Positions 15,351-26,420 are shown, counted from the stretch's first letter. The stretch is 64,000 nt of DNA from Sphingobium limneticum (GCF_008710155.1 NZ_VYPZ01000014.1:24599-88598); one strand, 5' to 3'. Program-made: numbers and translations. The notes: generated by a model not told the origin, from the sequence alone.

Positions 15351-17564
15351 TTGATAGGCACGCGTACCCGCTTCGTCGTCACGATCTGTGCGGGGTCGTT
15401 CCTGCTGTTCCTGGTCCAGCCGATGATCGCCCGCATGGCGCTGCCGCGTCTGGGCGGGGCGCCGTCGGTGTGGAATTCCGCCATGCTGGTCTATCAGGCG
15501 CTGCTGCTGGCGGGCTATGCCTACGCACATCTGCTGGGCCGTGTTCCGGCGCGGCGGCAGGCGCTGATCCACCTCGGCCTGTTCCTGATTTCCGCCATTT
15601 TCCTGCCGATCGGCCTGATGGGGTGGCAACCGTCCGCCGATATCGAGCCGGCCCTGTGGGTGCTGTGGCTGCTGGGCGCGTCGATCGGCCCGCTCTTCTT
15701 CGTGGTCGCGGCGCAGGCGCCTTTGCTGCAACGCTGGTATGCGCTGTCGGAAGGACGCGATCCCTATCCGCTCTATGCCGCGTCGAACCTGGGCAGTTTT
15801 GCCGGGCTGATCGCCTATCCGTTGCTGGTGGAGCCGTTGCTGGCGTTGAAGGCGCAAAGCATCCTCTGGTCGCTCGGCTATGGGGCGCTCTTCTTCCTGG
15901 TCTATATGAGCGCAAGGCGATTGCCGGCGGACAGCCCCGGCGAAGTGGCGGTGGAGGCGAGCGACGCGCCGCCGCCGGGCACCCGGCGCATGCTGCACTG
16001 GCTGGCGCTGTCGGCCGTGCCATCGGGCCTGATGCTGGCGACCAGCCTCTACCTGACCACCGATATCGTCGCCATGCCGTTGCTGTGGATCGTGCCGCTG
16101 GGCCTCTATCTGCTCAGCTTCTCGCTGGCCTTTGCGGCGGGGCGGGGCGGCGCGGACTTCTGCGTGTCGATTGCGCCGCTGATCCTGCTGATCGGTGCCT
16201 GCATCGCCTTTACCGGCGGCGTCCATTTCCCCGTCTTCATTGCGCTGGGCATCGTGGCCGTGCTGTTCGTGGCATCGACCGCGCTCCATGCCCGGCTCTA
16301 CGAATTGCGGCCGGCGCCTGCGCATCTGACCCGTTTCTATCTGCTGATGTCGGTAGGCGGCATGCTGGGCGGGCTGTTCTGCGCCCTGATCGCGCCGCTG
16401 ATCTTCGACTGGACCTATGAATATCCGATCCTGCTGGCGGCGGCCGCGCTGTTGCTGCCGGATCGGGAGGCGGCCTTGCGTCTGCCGCGCCTGATCTGGG
16501 AAAATCCGCAGCGGCGTGTCTGGCTGGCGACGATCATCCTGCTTATCGGCCTCATATTGTCGCTGGTCGGCGGCGGGCTGGTACCCGGACTCGATACGCA
16601 GATTTTCAAGACCATCAGCTTCGTCACCATCATCGGCTTGTCGATAGTGGCGCTGGGGCATCGCTGGCTGACGGCGGGGATGCTCGTCTATCTGATGCTG
16701 TGCCTGAGCGGGTGGGAGAAATTGTCCCAATCGGCCAGCGGCATGCTGACCCGCAGCTATTTCGGGGTCTATGGCGTGGCGAACAGGGATGCTGACCGGG
16801 GAGCGGGCGAGCGCATCCTGTTCCACGGCACGACGCTGCACGGTATTCAGAACCGGGCGAAGGACAGGGAACTGGACCCGACCAGCTATTATGCGCCGGC
16901 TTCGGGCGTGGGGCTGGCGATGCGCAATGCGCCGGCGCTGTTCGGGCCGCGCGCGCGGATCGATGTGGTCGGCCTGGGTGCGGGGACGCTGGCCTGTTAT
17001 ATTCGCCCCGGCCAGACATGGCATTTTTACGAGATCGACCCGGCGATGGTGGCGATCGCCCGCGATCCGGCCGACTTCACCTTCCTGTCGCGATGCCAGC
17101 CCAGAGCGAACATCATCATCGGCGACGCGCGCATGACGCTGGCGCGGCAGCCTGTGGGCGGGGCGGACCTGCTGGTGATCGACGCTTTCTCTTCCGATTC
17201 CATCCCGATGCACCTGCTGACGCGGGAGGCGCTGGACATTTACGGACGGCGGCTGGCGCGCAATGGCGTCCTGCTGATCCATATCTCCAACCGCTATCTC
17301 GATCTGCGTCCAGTGGTCGCGGGCGATGCGGCGGCGGCAGGATGGCATGTGCGGCTGCGCCATTATCTGCCCGACAAGCGGGACGCGGATCGCAACTATG
17401 CGGCGTCGATCTGGGTCGCCCTGTCGCGCGATCCGGCCCAACTGGACCGGCTGGTCGCCTTGTCCGGCCGCGAACAATGGCAATATCTGAAGCCCCGACC
17501 GGGATTTTCGGCCTGGACCGATGATCACGCCAGTATCCTGCCCGTGCTGAAAATCAGACCTTGA
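15351..17564 (+). CDS. membrane protein fused to spermidine synthase-like domain
   Basis: A 737-residue fusion: an N-terminal membrane part of about 12-14 hydrophobic segments (first TICAGSFLLFLVQPMIARMA) and a C-terminal Rossmann domain of the spermidine-synthase type (VVGLGAGTLACYIRP, EIDPAMV, IIGDARMTLA, LLVIDAFSSDSIPMHLLT). Such 'fused MFS/spermidine synthase' proteins are widespread; substrate is unproven. Start TTG 15351 is chosen because AGGAGG (15337-15342) sits 8 bases before it; the alternative ATG 15318 has no such site. Followed by the carbonic-anhydrase-like gene 13 bases later. Confidence 0.85.
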   Translation: MIGTRTRFVVTICAGSFLLFLVQPMIARMALPRLGGAPSVWNSAMLVYQALLLAGYAYAHLLGRVPARRQALIHLGLFLISAIFLPIGLMGWQPSADIEPALWVLWLLGASIGPLFFVVAAQAPLLQRWYALSEGRDPYPLYAASNLGSFAGLIAYPLLVEPLLALKAQSILWSLGYGALFFLVYMSARRLPADSPGEVAVEASDAPPPGTRRMLHWLALSAVPSGLMLATSLYLTTDIVAMPLLWIVPLGLYLLSFSLAFAAGRGGADFCVSIAPLILLIGACIAFTGGVHFPVFIALGIVAVLFVASTALHARLYELRPAPAHLTRFYLLMSVGGMLGGLFCALIAPLIFDWTYEYPILLAAAALLLPDREAALRLPRLIWENPQRRVWLATIILLIGLILSLVGGGLVPGLDTQIFKTISFVTIIGLSIVALGHRWLTAGMLVYLMLCLSGWEKLSQSASGMLTRSYFGVYGVANRDADRGAGERILFHGTTLHGIQNRAKDRELDPTSYYAPASGVGLAMRNAPALFGPRARIDVVGLGAGTLACYIRPGQTWHFYEIDPAMVAIARDPADFTFLSRCQPRANIIIGDARMTLARQPVGGADLLVIDAFSSDSIPMHLLTREALDIYGRRLARNGVLLIHISNRYLDLRPVVAGDAAAAGWHVRLRHYLPDKRDADRNYAASIWVALSRDPAQLDRLVALSGREQWQYLKPRPGFSAWTDDHASILPVLKIRP

Positions 17565-17577
17565 GAGGAAAGCCGCA

Positions 17578-18162
17578 ATGGCCGCCAGCGATTATCCGGA
17601 TGTCAGCATCATCCCCTTCAACGGCAAAGTCCCACGCATCCACCCCAGCGCCTTCATCGCGCCGGGATGCCGCATTATCGGCGACGTCGAGATCGGCGAG
17701 GATGCCAGCATCTGGTATAATTGCGTTATTCGCGGCGACGTGAACCGGGTGCGGATCGGCGCGCGGACCAATGTACAGGACGGTAGCGTCATCCATTGCG
17801 ACAGCCCCGGCGACCGGGCGGACGGGCGACCGGCAGATGGCTATCCCGCGATCATCGGCGACGATGTGCTGATCGGCCATATGGCGATGATCCATGGCTG
17901 CGTGCTGGAGGATCGGGCCTTTGTGGGACTGGGCGCGATCGTGATGAGCGGTTGTACGGTGGAGAGCGACGCGATGCTGGCGGCGGGGGCGCTTTTGTCG
18001 CCGGGCAAGCGGGTGCTGCACCGCCAGCTATGGGCCGGGCGCCCGGCCAAATATATGCGCGACCTGAGCGACGAAGCGATCCTGGATATGCGCGAAGGGG
18101 TGGATCATTATGTCCACAACGCCAAGGCGCATAAGGGCGCAGTAAAGGCGATGGGGGAATAA
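17578..18162 (+). CDS. gamma-carbonic anhydrase-like hexapeptide-repeat protein
   Basis: Left-handed beta-helix protein of 194 residues. Hexapeptide turns run from HPSAFIAPGCRIIGDVEIGE through AMLAAGALLSPGKRV. The three metal-binding His of the gamma class are seen in GSVIHCD and LIGHMAMIHGC, and the RGDVNRVRIGARTNVQDG block is intact. Related YrdA/CaiE/PaaY proteins have carbonic anhydrase or thioesterase activity, so the reaction is uncertain. AGAGGAAAG lies just before ATG 17578. Probably co-transcribed with the upstream fusion gene. Confidence 0.88.
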   Translation: MAASDYPDVSIIPFNGKVPRIHPSAFIAPGCRIIGDVEIGEDASIWYNCVIRGDVNRVRIGARTNVQDGSVIHCDSPGDRADGRPADGYPAIIGDDVLIGHMAMIHGCVLEDRAFVGLGAIVMSGCTVESDAMLAAGALLSPGKRVLHRQLWAGRPAKYMRDLSDEAILDMREGVDHYVHNAKAHKGAVKAMGE

Positions 18163-18189
18163 GGCGGACGTAGCGGAATACCCAAGCGT

Positions 18190-18279
18190 CGTCACCCCGG
18201 GCTTGACCCGGGGTCCCGCTGCCTTCCCAAAGCCGGGATCGAAAGAAAAGCGGGATCCCGGGTCAAGCCCGGGATGACG
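18190..18279. repeat. large inverted repeat, 31-base arms
   Basis: Arms 18190-18220 and 18249-18279 are inverted copies with two mismatches; each arm contains the palindrome CCCGGGCTTGACCCGGG or its equivalent. This is a common alphaproteobacterial intergenic element. It lies between the convergent hexapeptide-repeat and lipoprotein genes and may also act as a terminator. Confidence 0.85.
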
Positions 18280-18308
18280 TTATCGCTGACGTCAGTTTCT
18301 GCTGCCCG

Positions 18309-18830
18309 TCAGGGCTGCGGCAATCGCGTCTTCATCGCGTCGATGCGGTCATTCTGCTGGTCGACGAGCGCCAGCGCGGCGCTGCGGGCGGCGTCCACAT
18401 CCTCAAGACTACCGGCGGCCTTGCCATCGGCAACCGCTTTGCTGCGCTGGACATAGAGGGTGTCGAGGCTGGCGAGCGCCGACACGCTGTCGTTGCGGGC
18501 GGATTCGAGCGCGCTGATCGTCACCTGTGCCGCGACCCATGGGTCGCTCGATACGGCTGCGCCCGATGCGGCCCGCACCGCCTTGTCGGCCTTGGCATAA
18601 GCGGCGTCGAAGGCGGCTGCGCCCTTGTCTGCCTGACCCATATATTTGGCGATTTCCGCCGACAGGGCGGCATCGGCCGGGACAGGGGCGGAGGGCGGGC
18701 TGATCTTCGCGACGGGGGCGCTTTCCACCGCGCGCTTGGCGAGCGAGGGATAGCTTTGCGGCGCGCCGGCACAGCCGGACAGGAACAGGGCCAGGGCGGC
18801 AAGGAGACGGCGCGGATTCATAGGCTTCAT
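18309..18830 (-). CDS. lipoprotein of unknown function
   Basis: 173-residue lipoprotein: signal sequence RRLLAALALFLSGC with lipobox LSGC, then an Ala-rich, largely helical domain with heptad-like spacing (AKRAVESAPVAKIS; AEIAKYMGQADKGAAAFDAAY; DVDAARSAALALVDQQNDRIDAMK). Not recognised; helical bundle or coiled-coil-like periplasmic protein. Start ATG 18830, or ATG 18821 three codons later. Confidence 0.75.
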   Translation of the reverse strand: MKPMNPRRLLAALALFLSGCAGAPQSYPSLAKRAVESAPVAKISPPSAPVPADAALSAEIAKYMGQADKGAAAFDAAYAKADKAVRAASGAAVSSDPWVAAQVTISALESARNDSVSALASLDTLYVQRSKAVADGKAAGSLEDVDAARSAALALVDQQNDRIDAMKTRLPQP

Positions 18831-18888
18831 CTAGGCGGACAAGATGCGGGGCGCAATGGCCCCGCATCTTGTCCCCAATATGCCGATC

Positions 18889-19509
18889 TCAGCGCGGCAA
18901 TGCCGCGGCTTCGCGGGCTAGCGCTTCGATCTTGTCGGGATCGACCGGTCCTTTGGGCACGACCCAGCTGCCGCCGACGCATTTGATGAAGGGCTGGGCC
19001 AGCCATTCGGGCGCGCTTTGCGGCGTGATGCCGCCGGTGGGGCAGAAGCGGGCGGTGTGGAGCGGGGCGGCGAGCGCCTTGAGCGCTGGCAGTCCGCCGG
19101 ATGTTTCGGCCGGGAAGAATTTGAAATGGGTGAGGCCCATGTCCATGCCGCGCATGATGTCGCCGGCCGTGGCGGTGCCGGGCAGGAAGGGGATTTTCGC
19201 GGCGATCGCGGCCTTGCCCAGCGACTTGGTGAGGCCGGGGCTGACGATGAAGCGCGCGCCGGCTTCCATCGCGGCGTCCAGCTGGGCGGGGTTCAGCACC
19301 GTGCCGGCGCCGACGACCGCGCCTTCGACCTTCGCCATTTCGCGGATCACGTCCAGCGCGGCGGGGGTGCGCAGCGTGACTTCCAGCGCGGGCAGGCCGC
19401 CCGCGACCAGCGCGCGCGCGATCGGCAGCGCATCCTCGACCCGATCCACCACCAGCACCGGGATTACCGGGGCGAGGTCCATCACCTGTTCGACGGTCAG
19501 CTTGCTCAT
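18889..19509 (-). CDS. eda: 2-keto-3-deoxy-6-phosphogluconate aldolase
   Basis: Entner-Doudoroff aldolase cleaving KDPG to pyruvate and glyceraldehyde-3-phosphate, 206 residues. The Schiff-base lysine is in LTHFKFFPAE, the catalytic Glu in ALEVTLRTPAA, and the phosphate loop in FCPTGGIT. ATG 19509 has GGGAG 8 bases upstream; a GTG at 19515 overlapping the glk stop as GTGA is the alternative. Last gene of zwf-edd-glk-eda. May also cleave 2-keto-4-hydroxyglutarate, as known for the family. Confidence 0.96.
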   Translation of the reverse strand: MSKLTVEQVMDLAPVIPVLVVDRVEDALPIARALVAGGLPALEVTLRTPAALDVIREMAKVEGAVVGAGTVLNPAQLDAAMEAGARFIVSPGLTKSLGKAAIAAKIPFLPGTATAGDIMRGMDMGLTHFKFFPAETSGGLPALKALAAPLHTARFCPTGGITPQSAPEWLAQPFIKCVGGSWVVPKGPVDPDKIEALAREAAALPR

Positions 19510-19511
19510 TA

Positions 19512-20486
19512 TCACTTCTCCCTGAACGCTGCGGCAGCGCCGAACAGCCCTATTTCATCATGAATGGCGCAGCGGATCGGCACGGTCGCCATCAGGCTTT
19601 CGAACCGGCCCTTCGCCTTGAAGCGAGTGTGGAACCCGCTCGTTTGCAGAAAATCCTTCATCCGCTGAGTCAGGCCGCCGGCCAGCACCACGCTGTGCGG
19701 GCCATGGGCCAGCGCCAGATCGCCCGCGACGGAGCCATAGCAAAGGCAGAAGCGGTCGAGCGCGCGGCGGGCGAATTCGTCGCTGCCATCGAGCGCCGCC
19801 TGCCATAATTCTGGGTCTTCCATCAGCATGACCCGATCATGGCCGATCGTCGCCAGCGCTTTGTAGATATAATTGAGGCCGGGCCCGGACACGATCCGTT
19901 CGGTCGACACCCGCAGGAACTTGTCGCGCAGGTAAGAGAGGATCTTCTCCTCGATATGGTCGAGCGGGGCGAAGTCGAGATGGCCGCCTTCCGTCGCGAT
20001 CACATGGGGATGGCCCTGATCATAAGCGATCATCGCGACGCCCAGGCCCGTGCCGGGGCCAAGGATGGTCACGCCGCCATCGGTGGGGAAGGGGCGATCC
20101 TCCCCGAACAGCAAAGGCAGGTTTTCGGCCGGCAGGCGGGATACCGCATGGGCCACCGCCTCGAAATCGTTGACGAGGCGTACGGTATCGACGCCGATGT
20201 CGCTGGCCAGCGTATCGGCGCGGATCACCCAATTGCTGTTGGTCAGCTTGATGACGTCGCGCCCGATCGCGGTGGCGAAGGCGATGGAGGCGGCGCGAGG
20301 CAGGTCGCCGTCGCCTTCCTTCTGTTCGTCCTGCGCGAAGGCGGCCCAGCAGGCTTGCAGGCTGGGATAGTCGGCGACCTTATATTTGCGCACGGTGCCG
20401 AGCGTCGGCACGCCCTTTTCATCGAGCGAGGCGCGGGCGAAGCGGGCGTTGGTTCCGCCGATGTCGGCGGCGATGATGTCGGTCAT
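19512..20486 (-). CDS. glk: glucokinase
   Basis: ATP-dependent glucokinase of the E. coli Glk type, 324 residues. It carries the N-terminal phosphate loop DIGGTNARFA, the sugar-binding segments LTNSNWVI and VNDFEAVAHAV, ILGPGTGLGVAMI, and the EGGHLDFAP motif. Start ATG 20486 has AAAGGG about 8 bases upstream; the 8-codon upstream extension is rejected. A palindromic repeat separates it from edd. It feeds glucose to glucose-6-phosphate for the pathway encoded around it. Confidence 0.95.
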   Translation of the reverse strand: MTDIIAADIGGTNARFARASLDEKGVPTLGTVRKYKVADYPSLQACWAAFAQDEQKEGDGDLPRAASIAFATAIGRDVIKLTNSNWVIRADTLASDIGVDTVRLVNDFEAVAHAVSRLPAENLPLLFGEDRPFPTDGGVTILGPGTGLGVAMIAYDQGHPHVIATEGGHLDFAPLDHIEEKILSYLRDKFLRVSTERIVSGPGLNYIYKALATIGHDRVMLMEDPELWQAALDGSDEFARRALDRFCLCYGSVAGDLALAHGPHSVVLAGGLTQRMKDFLQTSGFHTRFKAKGRFESLMATVPIRCAIHDEIGLFGAAAAFREK

Positions 20487-20504
20487 GTTCAGACCCTTTC
20501 TATT

Positions 20505-20594
20505 CGTCATCCCCGCGAAGGCGGGGATCCATCTCCGGGCCTAGAGGCTGGCCGCGATGTCAGGAGATGGATTCCCGCCTTCGCGGGAATGACG
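20505..20594. repeat. inverted repeat between edd and glk, 32-base arms
   Basis: Arms 20505-20536 and 20563-20594 are inverted copies built on CCCCGCGAAGGCGGGG / CCCGCCTTCGCGGG. This is a known sphingomonad-type intergenic palindrome. It lies inside the zwf-edd-glk-eda operon, so the transcript would carry a strong hairpin between edd and glk. Confidence 0.85.
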
Positions 20595-20606
20595 AGGATT
20601 AATGGT

Positions 20607-22425
<1,819 letters not shown>

Positions 22426-22433
<8 letters not shown>

Positions 22434-23889
22434 GCCAGCTGGCTCCGTCTCGTTCGATTAGGGCAATGGCCGAAGACGGACCCCAGTTCCCCGAAGAATA
22501 GGCGGCGGGCTTCACATTGGCCTCTTTCCACCCGTCGATGATCGAATCGATCCATGTCCATTGCGCCTCCACCTCGTCACGGCGGACAAAGAGGGTCTGG
22601 TCACCGGCCAGCAGGTCCAGGATCAATCGTTCGTAAGCGATGCGGCGGCGCTGCCCGGCAAAGGCGGCGGTCAGCGAGACGTCCAGCGTCACCTCGTCCA
22701 GCTTCACCTGCCGTTCCAGCCCCGGCCTTTTGCTCATGATGGCGAGGCGGATATATTCCTCCGGCTGCAAGCGTATGACCAGCGTGTTCGGCTCCAGCCC
22801 CGTACCATGCCCGTCGCGGCCGAAGATGCTGTGACGCACCGGCTTGAACTGGATCACGATTTCGGACTGGCGCGCGGGCATGCGCTTGCCGGTGCGCAGG
22901 TAGAAGGGCACACCCTGCCAGCGCCAATTGTCGATATAGGCCTTCAAGGCCACGAACGTCTCGGTATCGGACGGCTGGCCCAGTTCGTCGGCATAGCCGG
23001 TGACGATCTGACCACTGACGGCGCCCGGCGTATATTGGCCGCGCACGCTGTGCGTCTTGACCGTTTCGTCGGTCATGGGACGCAGCGATCGCAGCACCTT
23101 CACCTTCTCGTCGCGCACGGCGGTCGGGTCCATGCGGGCGGGCGGCTCCATGGCGATGATCGACAGAATTTGCAGGATGTGATTCTGCACCATGTCGCGC
23201 AGCGCGCCCACGCCGTCATAATAGGAGACGCGGCCTTCCAGCCCGACCGTCTCACCCACGGTGATCTGCACATGGTCGATCGCCGTGGTGTTCCACAGCG
23301 GTTCGAACATGACGTTGCCAAAGCGCAGCGCCAGCAGATTCTGGACCGTTTCCTTGCCCAGATAATGGTCGACGCGGAAAATCTGGCTTTCGGCGAACAG
23401 GGCGCCGATGCCGTCATTCACGACCTTCGATGAGGCGAGATCCTTGCCGATCGGCTTTTCCATCGCGATCCGCGTGTGCGGCGTGATGAGGCCGGCGTCG
23501 GCCAGGCCCTGCGCGGTCGGTGCGAAGAGCGAGGGCGGGGTGGAGAGATAGACCGACAGGCCGCGCTCCAGCCGACCGTCGATCCGCTGGGCCAGTTTCG
23601 CGAACTGGTCGGCATTGCCGGCATCGACCGGTTGATAGCCGATCATCGCGCCGAAGCGGGCGGCGACATCGGCATCATAGCGGTCGGCGGCCAGGAACTG
23701 GCGCAGCGCATCGTCCACCTCCTTGCGGAAGGCGGCGTCGTCCATTTCGGATCGGCCGGACGCGACGATCAGGAAATCGTCAGGCAGCAGCCCATCGGAC
23801 AGCAGATTGTAGAGCGAGGGAAATATCATCCGGCGCGCCAGATCGCCGGTGGCACCAAATAACAGGAACGTAGCAGACGGCTCGGTCAA
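22426..23889 (-). CDS. zwf: glucose-6-phosphate 1-dehydrogenase
   Basis: Oxidises glucose-6-phosphate to 6-phosphogluconolactone, 487 residues. The NADP site is [16 protein letters not shown] at the N-terminus and the substrate site [13 protein letters not shown] at about residue 175; EKPIGKD is also intact. The start is TTG 23889 with GAGAAGGA about 7 bases upstream; the first in-frame ATG would remove half of the nucleotide-binding motif. First gene of the Entner-Doudoroff operon. Confidence 0.96.
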
Positions 23890-24060
23890 AGGATGGTCCT
23901 TCTCCGTTTTTGAAATTATCTATGTCTGCACGGCCGCCCTTATAGCGCGCGCGGATCGTTACGCAAGAAGGCTATCGTGGAAGCCGGTTTGCAGCAACAT
24001 CATGACAGGGCGGTTGTCGCAAGCGCCGGATATTTCGCGAATCGGATCAGGCGGACCGCT

Positions 24061-24495
24061 TTACCGGGCCAGCCCGCGCCGCCAGTTGAGGATGTGTGCG
24101 CCCGCCAGCATCAGGCTGCCCGCGACGGTCCAGAGGGTTTCGGCCAGCGCATCTTCAGCGATGAGGGCGCCGACGCTCATCAGCGTCAGTCCGGCGATTC
24201 CGATCAGCAGGGGCGCCCACCCGCCATGGCGACGCCGGCCCTGCACCAGTGCGAACAGGCTGGTCGGCACCGCCAGCGCCAGCATGACGAGGTGGAAGGA
24301 TTCGCCCGGATCGATGCGACTGGCGAATGCGGGGAGGAGCGCGAACAGCAGCGGCAGGCCCAGGCAGTGCAGGGTGCAGAGCGAGGAAGCGCAGAGCGCG
24401 AGGCCGTCCATCCAGGCGGTGGGTGCGCGCGAGACGCTCCCGTCCTGCGCGCTCGGGCAGTGCGCGGCGGGCTGCTGGTCGGGGAAGGAGGCCAT
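24061..24495 (-). CDS. MerC-domain membrane protein
   Basis: Inner-membrane protein of 144 residues with four hydrophobic segments. The first carries the MerC cysteine pattern LALCASSLCTLHCLGLPLL; the remaining segments are VMLALAVPTSLFAL, APLLIGIAGLTLMSVG and LWTVAGSLMLAGAHI. MerC proteins were described as mercury transporters, but chromosomal homologues without a mer operon are probably involved in zinc or other metals. ATG 24495 is preceded by GGAG-like sequence and a near-palindrome resembling a Zur site. Confidence 0.85.
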   Translation of the reverse strand: MASFPDQQPAAHCPSAQDGSVSRAPTAWMDGLALCASSLCTLHCLGLPLLFALLPAFASRIDPGESFHLVMLALAVPTSLFALVQGRRRHGGWAPLLIGIAGLTLMSVGALIAEDALAETLWTVAGSLMLAGAHILNWRRGLAR

Positions 24496-24507
24496 GACGA
24501 TCCAATC

Positions 24508-24521
24508 AATGATATAACATT
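24508..24521. promoter_or_regulatory. candidate Zur/Fur-type operator upstream of merC-like gene
   Basis: The 14-base word AATGATATAACATT matches its own reverse complement at 12 of 14 positions and resembles the ATGTTATAACAT core of zinc-uptake-regulator sites. It lies 13 bases upstream of the start codon. Confidence 0.4.
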
Positions 24522-24649
24522 ACATATTCTGGGCGGCATGTGGGCGCGACACCCCATGCTGTCAAGCGACGGGAGGGCCTTTTATGCCTCATGCTGATTT
24601 TCGGCTGGACGCCCGCGCCGGATTTTGTCATTTGCGCCGAACCAGCCGT

Positions 24650-24734
24650 GCGGGTGTGGTGAAACTGGTAGACGCGCCGGACTCAAAATCCGGTTCCGCA
24701 AGGAGTGTCGGTTCGATTCCGACCACCCGCACCA
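24650..24734 (+). tRNA. tRNA-Leu (CAA anticodon)
   Basis: An 85-base tRNA with acceptor pairs GCGGGTG/CACCCGC, an anticodon stem CCGGA/TCCGG enclosing loop CTCAAAA (anticodon CAA, reads UUG), a long variable arm as in class II tRNAs, a T-arm with GGTTCGATTCC, and an encoded 3' CCA. Reading frames across it are artefacts. Confidence 0.97.
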
Positions 24735-24813
24735 CTGGCATTCCCGACATTGTAGTTTCGATTATCGGGGTCCCACTGTCGCGGACGGCCTGCGGCCATG
24801 CTATGCCGATTCC

Positions 24814-24999
24814 ATGAAGGCTCGTCATATTCTGCCGCCCTTGCTGTTCGGTCTGTTTGTGCTGATCGTCATCAGCGTGGGCGATGCGCTCTTCTGGAGC
24901 GTGCCCCACGCGATCGAAAAACTCCCGCCGCGCTTGTTGACGGTGGCGGTTTTGACGGGGCTGTGGCTGGTGCATCTCTACAAGCGCACGGTGCGGTGA
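24814..24999 (+). CDS. small membrane protein, 61 residues
   Basis: Hypothetical inner-membrane protein starting at ATG 24814, 80 bases after the tRNA. Two hydrophobic segments are visible (PPLLFGLFVLIVISVGDALFW and LLTVAVLTGLWLVHLY), ending in a basic tail KRTVR. A longer open frame starting at 24625 runs through the tRNA and is rejected. Function unknown. Confidence 0.6.
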   Translation: MKARHILPPLLFGLFVLIVISVGDALFWSVPHAIEKLPPRLLTVAVLTGLWLVHLYKRTVR

Positions 25000-25049
25000 T
25001 TTGAAGGGGCGGACGGGCTGGAAGCGGGCTATCGCAGGCGCTTGACTTT

Positions 25050-25199
25050 CCCTCTCCCGTTTTCACGGGAGAGGCTACGGAGACTTGGCAGCTTGCTGCC
25101 TAGTCGATGTCGGTGAGGGTCTTCTTTCTGGAAGCCAATCTCAGGAAAGTTGGACAGAACACCCTCACCCAACCCTCTCCCGTGAAGACGGGAGAGGGC
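25050..25199. repeat. intergenic palindromic repeat with CTCTCCCG ends
   Basis: A ~150-base inverted element: CCCTCTCCCG at the left end and CGGGAGAGG at the right, each inside its own hairpin (CTCTCCCGTTTTCACGGGAGAG at left, CTCTCCCGTGAAGACGGGAGAG at right). The internal word ACTTGGCAGCTTGCTGCCT recurs at about 56175-56194. Confidence 0.8.
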
Positions 25200-25227
25200 T
25201 AAGAAAGCGGGCCTTTTCCGTCAACGC

Positions 25228-26400
25228 TTAACGCCCGCCCTGCGCCTGGAACCATGGCACCATGCGCGCGATCGCATCCTCGACCCGATCCGTCGATACC
25301 GCGAAGCTGAAGCGGATGAAGCGGTGGCCGTCCACGGGATCGAAGTCCACGCCCGGCGCCGTCGCCACCCCGGTTTCGCGCAACAGCTTCTGGCAGAAAC
25401 TCAGGCTGTCATTGGTCAGATGGCTGATGTCGGCATAGATGTAGAAGGCCCCGTCGGGCGGCGCGATGCTGGCAAGGCCGAGCGCGGGCAGGGCGTCCAG
25501 CAGCAATTGCCGGTTGCGGCGATAGTTGTCGACATGCCCCTCCAACTCCTCGGTACAATCGAAGGCGGTCAGGCCCGCGCGCTGCGCCAGCACCGGCGGC
25601 GTCAGGAACAGGTTGCCCATCCGCGCCCGCGCCACGTCGATCAGCGCTGGCGGCACCACGATCCAGCCCAGCCGCCAGCCGGCCATGCTGTAATATTTGG
25701 AAAAGCTGTTCACGATCAGTGCGTCGGGCGCATATTCCAGCATCGACCGGGCCGGCTCGCCGAAGCTGAGGCCATGATAGATTTCGTCGGAAATGATACG
25801 GATGCCGCGGTCCGCGCAGACCTGCGCGATTCGCGCCAGCTCGTCCGCTGGGATGATCGTGCCGGTGGGATTGGCGGGGCTGGCGAGGATCAGGCCATCG
25901 GGGGCGGGATCGATCGCGGCCAGCGCGTCGGCGCTGATCTGGTAGCGTTCGGCGGGGCCGCAGGCGACCTCCACCGGTTCCAGATAGAGCGCCTTCAGAT
26001 TGTTGCGATAGGCGACATAGCCCGGCCGCGCGGTGGCGACGCGGGCACCGGGCGCGAACAGGCTGGTCAGCGCCAGCACAAGGCCAGGCGACGCGCCGCA
26101 GGTCAGCAGTATCTGTTCCGGATCGACCGCCACGCCATGCGCCTCACCATAATGGCGCGCGATCCGTTCCTTCAGCGCCGGGCTTTCCCAATAGCCCATC
26201 GGTTCGGTGTCCAGCACGCGGTGCGCGACGGCGATCGCTTCGGCCGGCGCGCCGGTCGACGGCTGGCCGAATTCCATGTGCAGGATGGATCGCCCCTGCG
26301 CTTCGAGGGCATGGGCCTCGCGGCTGATCGCGATGGCGTGGAAGGGGGAGATGTCGGCAACCATGGCCGGGACGTAGAGTGCCGCCGCAACCATGTCCAT
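25228..26400 (-). CDS. class I/II pyridoxal-phosphate aminotransferase
   Basis: PLP-dependent aminotransferase of the aspartate-aminotransferase fold, up to 390 residues. Visible are ISPFHAIAISREAHALEAQG and HMEFGQPSTGAP at the N-terminus, the PLP-contact region ASPANPTGTIIP, SDEIYHGLSF (Asp binding the pyridine nitrogen), and the Schiff-base lysine in NSFSKYYSMAGWRLGW. The substrate-binding Arg lies in HRFIRFSFAV. Start is uncertain: ATG 26400, 26394 or 26364 are possible and none has a clear ribosome-binding site; the first lies 20 bases from the divergent gene at 26421. Amino acid specificity unknown. Confidence 0.88.
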   Translation of the reverse strand: MDMVAAALYVPAMVADISPFHAIAISREAHALEAQGRSILHMEFGQPSTGAPAEAIAVAHRVLDTEPMGYWESPALKERIARHYGEAHGVAVDPEQILLTCGASPGLVLALTSLFAPGARVATARPGYVAYRNNLKALYLEPVEVACGPAERYQISADALAAIDPAPDGLILASPANPTGTIIPADELARIAQVCADRGIRIISDEIYHGLSFGEPARSMLEYAPDALIVNSFSKYYSMAGWRLGWIVVPPALIDVARARMGNLFLTPPVLAQRAGLTAFDCTEELEGHVDNYRRNRQLLLDALPALGLASIAPPDGAFYIYADISHLTNDSLSFCQKLLRETGVATAPGVDFDPVDGHRFIRFSFAVSTDRVEDAIARMVPWFQAQGGR

Positions 26401-26420
26401 AAGGCGGGCGTTGTGCCGCC

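Noticed and set aside
15186..17528. 780-codon open frame opposite the membrane/spermidine synthase fusion
   Set aside because: Arg/Gln-rich shadow of a GC-rich gene on the other strand; no motif or translation signal.
24061..24495. Mercury resistance operon
   Set aside because: No merA, merR, merT or merP nearby; a lone MerC-domain protein is not enough.
24584..24999. Open frames running through the tRNA-Leu gene
   Set aside because: The tRNA fold is complete with encoded CCA; only the part from ATG 24814 has membrane-protein character.
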